In this document: one piece after another, positions 30,813 through 39,429 of the stretch | How positions within the stretch are numbered: the first letter of the stretch is position 1 | Layout: each line of letters begins with the position of its first letter | From: Geomonas silvestris | Lineage (GTDB): Bacteria > Desulfobacterota > Desulfuromonadia > Geobacterales > Geobacteraceae | Length of the DNA: 64,000 bases | Assembly (NCBI RefSeq): GCF_014193515.1 | Contig: NZ_BLXX01000012.1 | Location: forward strand, 1 to 64,000 | Direction: 5' to 3' | Notes under the pieces: model-generated | What the model saw: only the letters and a program-made list of their open reading frames with translations | The model's database searches: none | Told to the model about the DNA's origin: nothing | Made by a program: the position numbers and the translations under genes

Positions 30813-31367
30813 ATGTTCGAAGCTTTCAAGACCCGTGCTGAGGGGGTCGGTGCCGAGGTGCACCGGGTGGCGACCCGCGAGGAGGCGCTGCTTTTTGTCC
30901 GGTGGTTCCTGGAAACGGAACGGATAAACGAGTCCCCCGGCAGTGGTGCGCTCTGGGCGAAGTCGGCGTTGCTCGACGGGGTTCCGGAGTCGGAGATCCC
31001 CCGTCACCCGGGCCTCAGTCACGACGTAAGCCGCGATCGTGCCGCCCAGGCGAAGCTGGGGATCAGCGAGGCGCAGTGGGGGGTGGCGGATACCGGTTCC
31101 TTGGTGCTGGACCAGGGTGCACCCGAGCAGCGCCTGGTTTCCTCATTGCCCACCATCCACCTCGCCCTGCTCCCCACCGGCAACATCCTTGCCGGCAAGG
31201 CCCAGGTGTTCGAGAAGATGAACCCCGCCACCAGCAAGTACATCGCCTTCATCACCGGCCCCAGCCGCACCGCCGACATCGAGCGGGTGCTGACCATCGG
31301 GGTGCACGGCCCGGAGCGACTGGTGATCGTCTGCATCGACGATGTAGAGGGGGGACCCTATGAATAA
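30813..31367 (+). CDS. lutC: LutC/YkgG family (LUD domain) lactate utilisation protein
   Basis: 184 residues. LUD-domain features: ISEAQWGVADTGSLVLDQGAPEQRLVSSLPTIHLALLPTGNIL and FITGPSRTADIERVLTIGVHGPERL. LutC works with LutA and LutB in L-lactate oxidation in B. subtilis; its exact part is not known. It overlaps the next gene by eight bases, so the two are translated together. An AGGAG site (30798-30802) precedes ATG 30813. Confidence 0.93.
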   Translation: MFEAFKTRAEGVGAEVHRVATREEALLFVRWFLETERINESPGSGALWAKSALLDGVPESEIPRHPGLSHDVSRDRAAQAKLGISEAQWGVADTGSLVLDQGAPEQRLVSSLPTIHLALLPTGNILAGKAQVFEKMNPATSKYIAFITGPSRTADIERVLTIGVHGPERLVIVCIDDVEGGPYE

Positions 31368-33495
31368 AGAGTTCAAGGCGAAGATAGACCGGGCCGTCAA
31401 CAACGCCAACCTGACCGGGGCGCTGGGGAAGTTCTCCGAGGCGTACAAGGTGAACCGGGCCAAGGCCTACGAGGGGATCGACTTCGAGGAACTGCGCGAC
31501 CGGGTGGCGGGGATCAAGTCGGAGGCCGCCGCCGACCTCGACGCGCTCGCGGCCGAGTTCCAGAGAAACGCCGAGGCGCTGGGCGCCAAGGTGTTCCGGA
31601 CCAGCGACCCGCACCAGGTGAAGGAGTACATCCTGAAGGTCGCCCAGGAAGCGGGCGTCAAGACGGTGGTGAAGTCGAAGTCCATGGCCACCGAGGAGAT
31701 CCACCTAAACCCCTATCTGGTGAAAAACGGCATCTCGGTCGCCGAGACCGACCTAGGCGAATGGATCATCCAGCTCGCCGGCCAGACCCCGTCGCACATG
31801 GTGATGCCCGCCATCCACCTGACCAAGGAGGAGGTGGCGGAACTCTTCTCCAAGGAGGTCGAGGAGCGGCTCGCGGCCGACATCCCGCGCCTGGTCAAGG
31901 TGGCGCGCAACGAACTGCGCCCCAAGTTCCTGGCCGCCGACATGGGGATCTCGGGGGGTAATATCGCCGTCGCCGAGACCGGCAGCATCGTGCTGGTCAC
32001 CAACGAGGGGAACGCCCGGCTGGTGACCACCCTCCCCCGCATCCACGTCGCGGTGATCGGGGTGGAGAAGCTCATCAAGGAATTCGCCGGCGTGGCCCCG
32101 ATCCTGGAGGCCCTCCCCAGAAGCGCCACGGCTCAGCTTTTAACGAGCTACGTCTCGATCATCTCCGGGCCGACCGAGAACGAGGACGGCTCCCCCAAGG
32201 AGCTGCACATCGTCCTCATGGACAACCGGCGCTCCGAGATGGCCAAGGATCCCAAGTTCAAGCAGGCCCTGCAGTGCATCCGCTGCGGCTCCTGCCTGAA
32301 CGTCTGCCCGATCTTCCGGCTGGTGGGGGGGCATGTCTTCGGCGACATCTACACCGGCGGCATCGGCACCATCCTCACCGCCTGGTTCGACGAACTGAAG
32401 AAATCCGAAGACATCCAGGGGCTGTGCATCCAGTGCGGCAACTGCACCCAGGTCTGCCCGGGCAAGATCGACATCCCCGAGCTGATCCTGGAGATCCGGC
32501 GCCGGCTTGTGCTGGAGCAGGGGCAGCCCTTCATGCAGAAGGCGATCTTCTCCGTGGTGAACAACCGCCGCATGTTCCACGGCATGCTGCGCGCGGCCTC
32601 GTTGGCCGGCAAGCCCTTCACCTCGGGCAAGTTCATCCGGCACCTCCCGATGTTCCTCGCCGAGCTCACCGACGGGCGCAGCCTGCCCGCCATCGCCGAC
32701 AAGCCGTTTAGGGACCAGTTCCGGGATATCAAGCAGCCGGTCTGTGCCGAAAAGGCGGTCTTCTACGCTGGCTGCCTGATGGACTTCGCCTATCCCGAGA
32801 TGGGGGTGGCCCTGGTCAAGCTGCTCAACAAGGCGGGGATCGAGGTGCTCTTCCCGGAGGAGCAGACCTGCTGCGGCGCCCCGGCGCTCTACAACGGGGC
32901 CTACGAGGTCGCCGCCCAAAACGCCGCGGACAACATCACCGCACTGCTCGCCGCCAACGCAAGGTACGTCGTCTCCGCCTGCCCCACCTGCACCGTGGCA
33001 CTGGCGCACGATTTTTCGAAGACCCTGGAGAGCGTGGGGAAAACCGAGTGGCTCCCGAAGGCGAAGGAGCTGGCGGCCAAGACGGTGGACCTCTCCACCC
33101 TGGTGAAGCGGCTGGTTGATGAGGGGCGGTTGAGCTTCAAGGAAGGGGAACAGCTGGGGGCGGTGACCTACCACGACTCCTGCCACCTGAAGCGTACCCT
33201 GAAGGTGTTCGAGGAGCCGCGCGAGCTGCTTGAGAAGGCAGGCTACCAGGTGACCGAGATGTTTGAGTGCGACATGTGCTGCGGCATGGGGGGATCCTAC
33301 TCCATCAAACTCCCCGAGATCTCGGCGCCGATTCTGCAGCGGAAGCTTGCGAACATCAAAGAGACCGGGGCGCGGGTGGTGGCGATGGACTGCCCGGGGT
33401 GCGTCATGCAGATCAGGGGCGGCATGGACCAGGACGGCGCCCAGGTCCGGGTACAGCACTCGGTCGAACTCCTGGTGGACCGGATCAAGGAGTAG
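31360..33495 (+). CDS. LutB-LutA fusion: iron-sulfur L-lactate oxidation protein
   Basis: 711 residues. Residues 1-300 are a LUD domain as in LutB (GISGGNIAVAETGSIVLVTNEGNARLVTTLPRIHV), followed by two [4Fe-4S] motifs (CIRCGSCLNVCPIF about 307-320 and CIQCGNCTQVCPG about 357-369). Residues about 465-705 are a LutA-like CCG-domain protein: CCGAPALYNGAY, SACPTCTV, CCGMGGSYSIKLP and DCPGCVMQIRGG. So LutB and LutA, separate in Bacillus, are one chain. It oxidises lactate to pyruvate with electrons leaving through Fe-S centres. GAGGGGGG precedes ATG 31360. A terminator follows at 33552. Confidence 0.93.
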   Translation: MNKEFKAKIDRAVNNANLTGALGKFSEAYKVNRAKAYEGIDFEELRDRVAGIKSEAAADLDALAAEFQRNAEALGAKVFRTSDPHQVKEYILKVAQEAGVKTVVKSKSMATEEIHLNPYLVKNGISVAETDLGEWIIQLAGQTPSHMVMPAIHLTKEEVAELFSKEVEERLAADIPRLVKVARNELRPKFLAADMGISGGNIAVAETGSIVLVTNEGNARLVTTLPRIHVAVIGVEKLIKEFAGVAPILEALPRSATAQLLTSYVSIISGPTENEDGSPKELHIVLMDNRRSEMAKDPKFKQALQCIRCGSCLNVCPIFRLVGGHVFGDIYTGGIGTILTAWFDELKKSEDIQGLCIQCGNCTQVCPGKIDIPELILEIRRRLVLEQGQPFMQKAIFSVVNNRRMFHGMLRAASLAGKPFTSGKFIRHLPMFLAELTDGRSLPAIADKPFRDQFRDIKQPVCAEKAVFYAGCLMDFAYPEMGVALVKLLNKAGIEVLFPEEQTCCGAPALYNGAYEVAAQNAADNITALLAANARYVVSACPTCTVALAHDFSKTLESVGKTEWLPKAKELAAKTVDLSTLVKRLVDEGRLSFKEGEQLGAVTYHDSCHLKRTLKVFEEPRELLEKAGYQVTEMFECDMCCGMGGSYSIKLPEISAPILQRKLANIKETGARVVAMDCPGCVMQIRGGMDQDGAQVRVQHSVELLVDRIKE

Positions 33496-33551
33496 CCGGT
33501 TCAAGTTGACGGCTCCGCGTTCAGCGCCCCTGACAACCTGACCAGAAACAT

Positions 33552-33580
33552 GAAAAGCCGCTCGAATGAGCGGCTTTTTC
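33552..33580 (+). terminator. Terminator of the lut operon
   Basis: GAAAAGCCGCTC / GAGCGGCTTTTTC with a four-base loop, ideal for an intrinsic terminator, 56 bases past the fusion gene. Confidence 0.93.
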
Positions 33581-33630
33581 ATTGCAGTCGCGGCGCTTCC
33601 GGATTCTTTTCCGCGACTCCTTGGGCTCCG

Positions 33631-33683
33631 GTAGGAGGGCACCCGGGTGCCGGTGTGCTCACGGCTGCGTTGCCGCTCCTACC
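33631..33683. repeat. GGTAGGAG...CTCCTACC inverted repeat
   Basis: GGTAGGAGGGC and GCCGCTCCTACC form an imperfect inverted repeat around a GC-rich middle. It resembles the GTAGGAGCGGC-type REP sequences common in gamma-proteobacteria. Only one copy is seen in the window. Confidence 0.5.
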
Positions 33684-33704
33684 TGGTGGATCCCTACGTG
33701 ATCC

Positions 33705-33917
33705 CTAGTTGTGGTGTACCTCTTTCGGTGCGGCGACCAGGGCTTTGAGTGCCCCGACTACCAGCAGGGCCGCCGGAACTGCCTGCCCTACCAGGATGAC
33801 TGCCCCGAATCCGAGGAAGGCCCACATGAGGAGTCCGGGTTCGTTTGCTGCGCCGTTGGCCGCGAAGGCCGGGGTCGTTGCCAGTGCTGCGATGATGGTG
33901 GTGATAGCGGTTCTCAT
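33705..33917 (-). CDS. Small exported membrane protein, tandem paralogue 1 of 3
   Basis: 70 residues. A signal-peptide-like start MRTAITTIIAALATTPAFAA is followed by a hydrophobic segment LLMWAFLGFGAVILVGQAVPA and a short charged C-terminus ending PKEVHHN. It differs from its two neighbours mainly in the last 20 residues. CGAGGAGG precedes ATG 33917. Function is unknown. The three copies repeat with a period of exactly 311 bases, each with its own ribosome site. Confidence 0.8.
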   Translation of the reverse strand: MRTAITTIIAALATTPAFAANGAANEPGLLMWAFLGFGAVILVGQAVPAALLVVGALKALVAAPKEVHHN

Positions 33918-34015
33918 GACGTCCTCCTCGTTATCCTTCGTTCCCCTTGGTGGCTCTGGGTTCATCCTGTTCGTGCCGCGTCTTCCGGCCGGTTGCGCAC
34001 CGCCTATCGCGAGCG

Positions 34016-34228
34016 CTAGTTCTCTTTAGCTTCCTTGGTTGCGTGTACCAGCCCTTTGACCATCCCGATCAGGAGCATTACTGCCGGAACTGCCTGCCCT
34101 ACCAGGATGACTGCCCCGAATCCGAGGAAGGCCCACATGAGGAGTCCGGGTTCGTTTGCTGCGCCGTTGGCCGCGAAGGCCGGGGTCGTTGCCAGTGCTG
34201 CGATGATGGTGGTGATAGCGGTTCTCAT
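34016..34228 (-). CDS. Small exported membrane protein, tandem paralogue 2 of 3
   Basis: 70 residues. Residues 1-49 are the same as paralogue 1; the C-terminal part VMLLIGMVKGLVHATKEAKEN is different and shared almost fully with paralogue 3. Signal peptide plus one transmembrane segment. The upstream 60 bases including ribosome site GAGGAGG are near-identical to those of paralogue 1, showing recent duplication. Confidence 0.8.
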   Translation of the reverse strand: MRTAITTIIAALATTPAFAANGAANEPGLLMWAFLGFGAVILVGQAVPAVMLLIGMVKGLVHATKEAKEN

Positions 34229-34326
34229 GACGTCCTCCTCGTTATCCTTCGTTCCCCTTGGTGGCTCTGGGTTCATCCCGTTCGGGCCGTGTCTTCCGGC
34301 CGGTTGCGCGCCGCCTGAAGCGATCG

Positions 34327-34539
34327 CTAGTTCTCCTTGGCTTCCTTGGTTGCGACCAGCCCCTTCACCATCCCGATCAGGAGCATTACCGCCGGAACTG
34401 CCTGCCCTACCAGGATAACTGCCCCGAATCCGAGGAAGGCCCACATGAGGAGTCCGGGTTCTTCTGCTGCGCCGTTAGCTGCGAGTGCGGGGGCCGCCGT
34501 TGCCAGTGTTGCGATGATGGTGTTGATAGCGGTTCTCAT
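34327..34539 (-). CDS. Small exported membrane protein, tandem paralogue 3 of 3
   Basis: 70 residues, MRTAINTIIATLATAAPALAANGAAEEPGLLMWAFLGFG then a shared C-terminus. It is the most diverged of the three in its first 30 residues but keeps the rest. It is the first in transcription order on the minus strand, and may be the founder of the array. AGGAGGATGTC lies before ATG 34539. Confidence 0.8.
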   Translation of the reverse strand: MRTAINTIIATLATAAPALAANGAAEEPGLLMWAFLGFGAVILVGQAVPAVMLLIGMVKGLVATKEAKEN

Positions 34540-34869
34540 GACATCCTCCTTTTTCGGCTTTTTTCTTCCCTCTTGCCCATCTATTAGCAGCGAGCATGCC
34601 AAGTGCAGAAGAAAAGCGTCACAAGTCTCTATCACACTTAAATCGCTATGTTTTTATTTTTCACAAAGCTGCAGGCCGGAAGACGTTTTTCCCGCTGTCA
34701 GTATCAGCGCATCATACACCTGGAGCAGCGCGACCGGCCCCGTGCGGAGCACCACGACCCTAAGCCATCGTAATTATTTGGATACATGCGAAAATAGTAG
34801 CTGTATAGCTAGGGTATACGCTTGGGCGTCGGATGTTTTTTTGTGGAAAACGGTGGAGGGGGAACGCAG
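34540..34869. other. Intergenic stretch upstream of the small-peptide array
   Basis: About 330 bases. It should hold the promoter of the tandem genes on the minus strand. The AT-rich stretch near 34620-34670 is a candidate location. No gene or RNA is supported. Confidence 0.4.
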
Positions 34870-35496
34870 TCAGAGCGGCAGCAGGCCGAACAGGGTGAGC
34901 CCTTCGCGGGCCAGCAGGAGGGCAAAAATGAGGAGCAGCAGCGCAAGGGAGCGCATGAGGTAGTGGTACACCTGTCCGGCCAGGAAGCGGCGCGACTTGC
35001 CGACCATGACCGCGAGCACCATCTTGGCTCCGACCAGACAGCCGAAGAAGCCAAGGACAAAGGCAACGGCGGCCCAGGGGCGGCCGGCGTTCACCCCCTT
35101 GAGGATGGTCGGGGCCCCGACGCTGAACCAGAAGAGGTAGGGGTGCGGGCTCAACACGTTGACCAGCATGCCGCGCCCCAGAGACTGCGGCGCCTCCCCT
35201 CCCAGGCTGGGCTCCTTAAGCCCGCAGCGGAAGGTCTCCAGCGCCATGAGCAGCAGGTAAACGGCGCCGAGCAGTGAGACGACGCCAAGCAGGTTCTGGT
35301 AGCCGGCCAACTGTTTCACCAGCAGCGTGGCGACGATGATGAGCGGCAGGTCGGTGACCAGCGGCGCCAGTGCGACCTTGCACCCTTCTTTGATGCCGTG
35401 CTGCAGGGTCTGGGTCAGGACCAAGGCAAAGAGTGGGCCGGGCGAAAAACCAGCCGAGAGGCCAAGCAGGGCACCTGCGCTGAGAAAGGTGATCAC
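34870..35496 (-). CDS. LysE/RhtB family amino-acid exporter
   Basis: About 208 residues with six predicted membrane helices. The family motif GFSPGPLFALVLTQTLQHGIKEG is present near the N-terminus. Conserved middle NVLSPHPYLFWFSVGAP also fits. Members export amino acids or small metabolites; the substrate here is unknown. The start is uncertain: GTG 35496 (VITFLSAG) is preferred, with TTG 35529 as a longer alternative, and both lack a good ribosome site. Confidence 0.85.
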   Translation of the reverse strand: MITFLSAGALLGLSAGFSPGPLFALVLTQTLQHGIKEGCKVALAPLVTDLPLIIVATLLVKQLAGYQNLLGVVSLLGAVYLLLMALETFRCGLKEPSLGGEAPQSLGRGMLVNVLSPHPYLFWFSVGAPTILKGVNAGRPWAAVAFVLGFFGCLVGAKMVLAVMVGKSRRFLAGQVYHYLMRSLALLLLIFALLLAREGLTLFGLLPL

Positions 35497-35658
35497 TACG
35501 GTACCATCCGGGGGGGGATTGCCGCACAAGGAGGCGAACCGCGATACTACGGAGAACGTGAGGGAATTGCAACAAGAATACGGGGAGCCGCGGGCGACTT
35601 CCCCTGCCCTCTCCCGGTGGGCCGGGAGAAGGCAGGTCGTGTCTTGAGCGGCAAAGGG

Positions 35659-36249
35659 TCACTTGGCCTTGATCATCTCCACCTCGATCATGATGTGCAC
35701 CTCATCGCCGACGGCAACTCCTCCGGTCTCGAGCATCTTGTTCCAGACCAGGCCGAAGTCCTTGCGGTCGATCTTCGCGGTAGCCGAGGCGCCGCGGCGG
35801 AGGTTACCCCAGGGGTCCTTTGATTCAGCCGACAGCCCTTCCACGTCGAGGACGACCGGTCGCGTGACGCCGTGCAGAGTCAGGTTCCCGCTCACCTTCA
35901 GCCCGCTGCCGTTTTTGGCGACCTTGGTGGAGACGAAGGTCATGGTGGGATATTTCGCCACGTCGAGGAAATCGGGGCTGCGCAGATGGTTGTCGCGCTT
36001 GGCGACGCCGGTGTCGATGGACGCGGTGTCGATGCTCACGCTAACCGTCGACTTGGTGAGGTCCTGGTCGTCGATAACGACGCTACCCTGGACCTTTCCG
36101 AAGCTCCCCTTGACGTTGGAGACCATGAGGTGACGTACCTTGAAGCCGGTGTTGGAGTGCTCGGGGTCGATGTTGTAGGTGGCTGCAGTGGCCAGGACCG
36201 GCAACGCTAGAAGAGCGAGGGCGGCCAACATGCTGATGATTCTGCTCAT
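35659..36249 (-). CDS. YceI-family periplasmic lipid/isoprenoid-binding protein
   Basis: 196 residues. Signal peptide (MSRIISMLAALALLALPVLATAA) then a lipocalin-like beta-barrel with the family hallmarks YNIDPEHSNTGFKVRHLMVSNVKGSF, the SVSIDTASIDTG strand, and VTRPVVLDVE. YceI proteins bind polyprenyl or other long-chain amphiphiles; the ligand here is not known. CAAGGAGGATGTC precedes ATG 36249. A hairpin CTCCCGG/CCGGGAG lies past the stop at about 35605-35630. Confidence 0.92.
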   Translation of the reverse strand: MSRIISMLAALALLALPVLATAATYNIDPEHSNTGFKVRHLMVSNVKGSFGKVQGSVVIDDQDLTKSTVSVSIDTASIDTGVAKRDNHLRSPDFLDVAKYPTMTFVSTKVAKNGSGLKVSGNLTLHGVTRPVVLDVEGLSAESKDPWGNLRRGASATAKIDRKDFGLVWNKMLETGGVAVGDEVHIMIEVEMIKAK

Positions 36250-36518
36250 GACATCCTCCTTGTTCCCGAATGAAAGCGTTCGGAGCGCGTCACGACGCGC
36301 GGCACATGGTTACAAATCAGATTGTGGGGCTGGTCCCCCGGTGCATCGGCAGGGGTCGCTCCGGGCACAGCCATGGCTTGAGCCACTAAACAGTACCATA
36401 TTGATCCTCTTTGTCCAGTTGACAATACCACAGTCAGGTCGCAGGCCGGCGGGAACGGCAGCCAGAGGCCGGCTGATCCTCCGCGCTGCAGCGCTCGCAT
36501 GCGTCCCCGCGCTCCCAC

Positions 36519-36544
36519 AAAAAAGGCGCCCCGAAAGGCGCCCT
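36519..36544 (-). terminator. Terminator of the zinc alcohol dehydrogenase gene
   Basis: AGGCGCC / GGCGCCT stem with a six-base loop followed on the minus strand by T6. It lies 24 bases past the stop. Confidence 0.9.
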
Positions 36545-36568
36545 GACCCTATTCATAATGTGTGGTTC

Positions 36569-37774
36569 CTAGCCGTTGGGCTTCAGGATAACCTTGGTAT
36601 ACTCGGCACCCTCGCCAGCCCCGCGCTGGACGAACTTCTCGTACGCCTCCGGACCATGCTCGAGTCTCAGGCGGTGACTGACCAACTTGCCCGGGTGGAT
36701 CCGGTCCTGGATGATGGCGTCCCTAAGCAGCGCGTTGTAGCGTTTCACCGGAGCCTGGCCGGTTCCGACCTTGATCCCCTTGGCCCAAAGCGCGCCGAGC
36801 GGGATATTGAAGACACCCTGCCGGGCGTTCTGATCCATCCCCCCGGGATCTTCCGAGAAGTAGACACCGATGAGCCCGATCGAGCCGGTGGCATCGACGA
36901 TCTGCACCAGGTCCTCGATGACCTGGATCGATTTCTCACTGTTGGGGTCGTTCCGGTTCAGGGCCTGGTACCCGACCGCATCGATCCCGCAGAGGACACC
37001 TGCCATCTTCTCCTCCCCGGGCCGGAAGGATTCCTGGATGGCGAGATTTTCCTTGCGGGCGTTCAGGATGAACTGGACCGGGTCGACCTTCGAGAAGTCC
37101 ACCGGGATCGCCTCGAGTTCCGCGACCTTGTTGAGCCGCACCTCGGAGCGGTCCACCACATAGACCTCGGCAGCGTCGAGCAGAAACGCGGAGAGCGTCG
37201 CCATGTAGCCGACCGGGCCCGCCCCGAAGATGGCCACCGAGGCACCGGGGCAGACATCTGCCATGATGCAGGAGTGATACCCGGTGGGGAGCACGTCGGA
37301 GAGCATGATGAAATCATCCTCCCAGCGGTCTCCGGGGGTGCCGGGCAGCTTCAGGGCGTTGAAATCGGCAAAGGGGACCCGAACCAGCTCCGCCTGTCCT
37401 CCACGATAGGGCCCGAGGTCGGCGTAGCCATAACCGCCCCCCGGAAGTTTCGGGTTGGTGCTAAGGCAGGCGTTGACAAAGCCGCGGCAGCAGTTGAAGC
37501 AGGTCCCGCAGGAGACGTTGAACGGAAGCGAAACCCGGTCCCCCTCTTTGAGCAACTGGACCCCATTACCCACCTTCTCCACCACCCCCATGATCTCGTG
37601 CCCGAAGATCATGCCGGGTTGGGCCGAGGTCCTTCCCTGGTACATATGCAAGTCACTGCCACAGATGGCGGCGGAACTGACCCGGACGACGATGTCGTTG
37701 TCCTGCTCGATCACCGGATCAGGAACCTCGCGCACCTCCATGCGCCCAACATCGGCAAAAACCAAAGCTTTCAT
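36569..37774 (-). CDS. Zinc-dependent alcohol dehydrogenase, glutathione-independent formaldehyde dehydrogenase type
   Basis: 401 residues, matching the long MDR form. Zinc ligands are visible: CGSDLHMYQGRTSAQPGMIFGHEIMG (catalytic Cys and His/Glu) and the structural-zinc set CGTCFNCCRGFVNACL. The NAD fold is VAIFGAGPVGYMATLSAF with an acidic VVDRSEVR. The long insertion around 115-150 fits the FdhA-like group, which oxidises formaldehyde or other aldehydes/alcohols without glutathione. The real substrate cannot be set. An AAGGGTAAGGGAGG site precedes ATG 37774. Confidence 0.9.
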   Translation of the reverse strand: MKALVFADVGRMEVREVPDPVIEQDNDIVVRVSSAAICGSDLHMYQGRTSAQPGMIFGHEIMGVVEKVGNGVQLLKEGDRVSLPFNVSCGTCFNCCRGFVNACLSTNPKLPGGGYGYADLGPYRGGQAELVRVPFADFNALKLPGTPGDRWEDDFIMLSDVLPTGYHSCIMADVCPGASVAIFGAGPVGYMATLSAFLLDAAEVYVVDRSEVRLNKVAELEAIPVDFSKVDPVQFILNARKENLAIQESFRPGEEKMAGVLCGIDAVGYQALNRNDPNSEKSIQVIEDLVQIVDATGSIGLIGVYFSEDPGGMDQNARQGVFNIPLGALWAKGIKVGTGQAPVKRYNALLRDAIIQDRIHPGKLVSHRLRLEHGPEAYEKFVQRGAGEGAEYTKVILKPNG

Positions 37775-37844
37775 GCTTCCTCCCTTACCCTTTTACGGGC
37801 GGCAGAATCCACGCCACAACGTTGAACGCGGCGCGTACCCGCCA

Positions 37845-38351
37845 TTACCACCTGTTGCTGTTGGAACCGGTGCCGGTGGGCTGGTTCTGGTCCGATCCCA
37901 TCGATCCGGTCCGTCCCGAACCTAACGAGCCGCCGCTGCCGGAGCCGCTCGACCCGCCACTGCTCTGGTTCTGGTTGTAGTCGCTGCCCCCTTTGTACTG
38001 CTGCTGGTTTTGCTGCGACCCGCTACCGCTGTCCCAGCTGCTGCCGCGATTCTGATCGGTGCTGGTCGAACCACCGCTGCCGGAGCCGGTACTGGTACCT
38101 GAGTGGGAACCTTTCTTTTTATGCTTGTACTGGGTATCGGTTTTATCGCTGGAGCCGGGAGAGGTACTCCCCCCGGTGCCGGAGCCGGAGCCGCTGTTTT
38201 GGATCGACTCTGAAGAACCTTGATACCCGAAACCTCCTGCCCCGGTATCCATTCCGGAATCCGCACGGGCGGCAGGGTAACCTCCTGCCGCCAATACAGC
38301 AAACGCCGAAATTGCCACCGTCTTAAATATAATATTTCTGATGGAGCACAT
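37845..38351 (-). CDS. Gly/Ser-rich secreted protein, low complexity
   Basis: 168 residues. A signal peptide ends near AARADS (about residue 31). The rest is dominated by Gly, Ser, Thr, Gln and Asn with repeated SGSGSG-type runs and a basic patch KHKKKG. No fold is expected; it may be a surface or matrix component. ATG 38351 is chosen from AAGGAG upstream; a longer start at 38399 lacks one. The neighbouring alcohol dehydrogenase is unrelated. Confidence 0.75.
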   Translation of the reverse strand: MCSIRNIIFKTVAISAFAVLAAGGYPAARADSGMDTGAGGFGYQGSSESIQNSGSGSGTGGSTSPGSSDKTDTQYKHKKKGSHSGTSTGSGSGGSTSTDQNRGSSWDSGSGSQQNQQQYKGGSDYNQNQSSGGSSGSGSGGSLGSGRTGSMGSDQNQPTGTGSNSNRW

Positions 38352-38681
38352 TGTTGGTATCTCCTTTCCATACTTTGTTTTGATAGCACCCAAGAACAAT
38401 TGTAGTGAACAAGGGCCATCAGTAGCAAGAGCAAATAGGTAGAAATTAAGCTAATGATAATAGTAGCAATGGGTATATACATTAGCGCTTTCACCTACTA
38501 CAATTGAAACAGAGGTGTCAACGCCTTATTATCTGCACAAATGTTGGAACAGCATATTAAGTACTTTCGGAGCGGCCGGGCCGGACATAACTCCAAGAGG
38601 TCGCTGTTTCTTGACAAGGAAAGGGGCTTTGCTAGAAGGTGTTAACCTGCGAGGACACATTACCAATACGGGGAGGCTGCC
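38352..38681. other. Intergenic stretch with a distant inverted repeat
   Basis: About 330 bases. CAATTGTAGT (38397-38406) and ACTACAATTG (38497-38506) are a perfect 10-base inverted pair 90 bases apart. No gene is seen. It contains the promoters of the divergent genes at both sides. Confidence 0.5.
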
Positions 38682-39167
38682 ATGAATCTCTTTGACTACG
38701 CGATAAAGACGGAACTGCAGGGAAAGGCGTGCTACGAAAATCTGGCAGCACAGACCCAGGTGGTGGGACTCAGTAACATCTTCCTGGGGCTTGCCGCGGA
38801 GGAAGACCGGCACATCGAGGCGTTTAGGAAGTTAAAGGCGGGGAAGAGCTACCAGCTCGCGGAGTCCGGGCTCTTGGAGCAGGCCAAGGGGGTGTTTGCG
38901 GAGCTGCAGGCGAACCGGGACAAACTGGCGGAGCTGCGCGAGGACCTGGACGGCTATCGCTTTGCCATGAAGGTGGAGGCGGAGAGTGTCCGGCACTGTG
39001 AGGAGATGGCCACGGGGGAGGCAAATCCGGAAATCGTCCGGCTTTACCAGCGCATCATCGAGGAGGAAAAGCGGCACTTCAACATCATGGAGAACGTGTT
39101 CGAATTCGTGCTGCGGCCCCGCTACACCCTCGAGTGGCGGGAATTCAGCAATCTGCACGAGATGTAG
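38682..39167 (+). CDS. Ferritin-like (rubrerythrin-type) diiron protein
   Basis: 161 residues, all helical. Diiron ligand pattern: Glu in TELQGKACYENLA, EEDRHIEAF, the Glu of KVEAESVRHCEEMA and EEEKRHFNIMENVFEFVL. Unlike rubrerythrin there is no rubredoxin domain. Such proteins reduce peroxide or handle iron in anaerobes. ATG 38682 is preceded by GGGGAGGCTGCC. The hairpin GGGCTC/GAGCCC at about 39190-39210 may terminate it, but it lacks a T-run. Confidence 0.85.
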   Translation: MNLFDYAIKTELQGKACYENLAAQTQVVGLSNIFLGLAAEEDRHIEAFRKLKAGKSYQLAESGLLEQAKGVFAELQANRDKLAELREDLDGYRFAMKVEAESVRHCEEMATGEANPEIVRLYQRIIEEEKRHFNIMENVFEFVLRPRYTLEWREFSNLHEM

Positions 39168-39231
39168 TCAAGGCGTGACAGACCGAGGGCTCTCCAAATC
39201 GGGAGCCCTGGTAAGTTTGCCTCGAGCCCCT

Positions 39232-39429
39232 TCAACTCTGGCTTGACCTGCGCTCCATACCCTGGTACGAGGAGCCGGGACGTGCCTTGCGAATCGGGTC
39301 CACGCCTATCTGTACCCACCCCGAGCTGCGCCTGAATTTGGCTATTGCTCCTGAGGCGATCAAGGTCTCCAGCATGAAATCCTTCACGAAATCGTACCTA
39401 TCATCCGTGTAGTTGACCTGTATCAGCAT
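39232..39429 (-). CDS. Small conserved hypothetical protein
   Basis: 65 residues, MLIQVNYTDDRYDFVKDFMLETLIASG then FRRSSGWVQIGVDPIRK. The hydrophilic, compact sequence looks like a folded domain; the RSSGWVxIGVDPIR stretch resembles small proteins I have seen in Geobacter genomes, but with no function. GGAGGGGG lies three bases upstream of ATG 39429. It is not part of an obvious operon. Confidence 0.75.
   Translation of the reverse strand: MLIQVNYTDDRYDFVKDFMLETLIASGAIAKFRRSSGWVQIGVDPIRKARPGSSYQGMERRSSQS

Noticed and set aside
34650-34700. CACAAAGC in the spacer upstream of the peptide array
   Set aside because: Only one short motif of the GEMM core; no stem closure.
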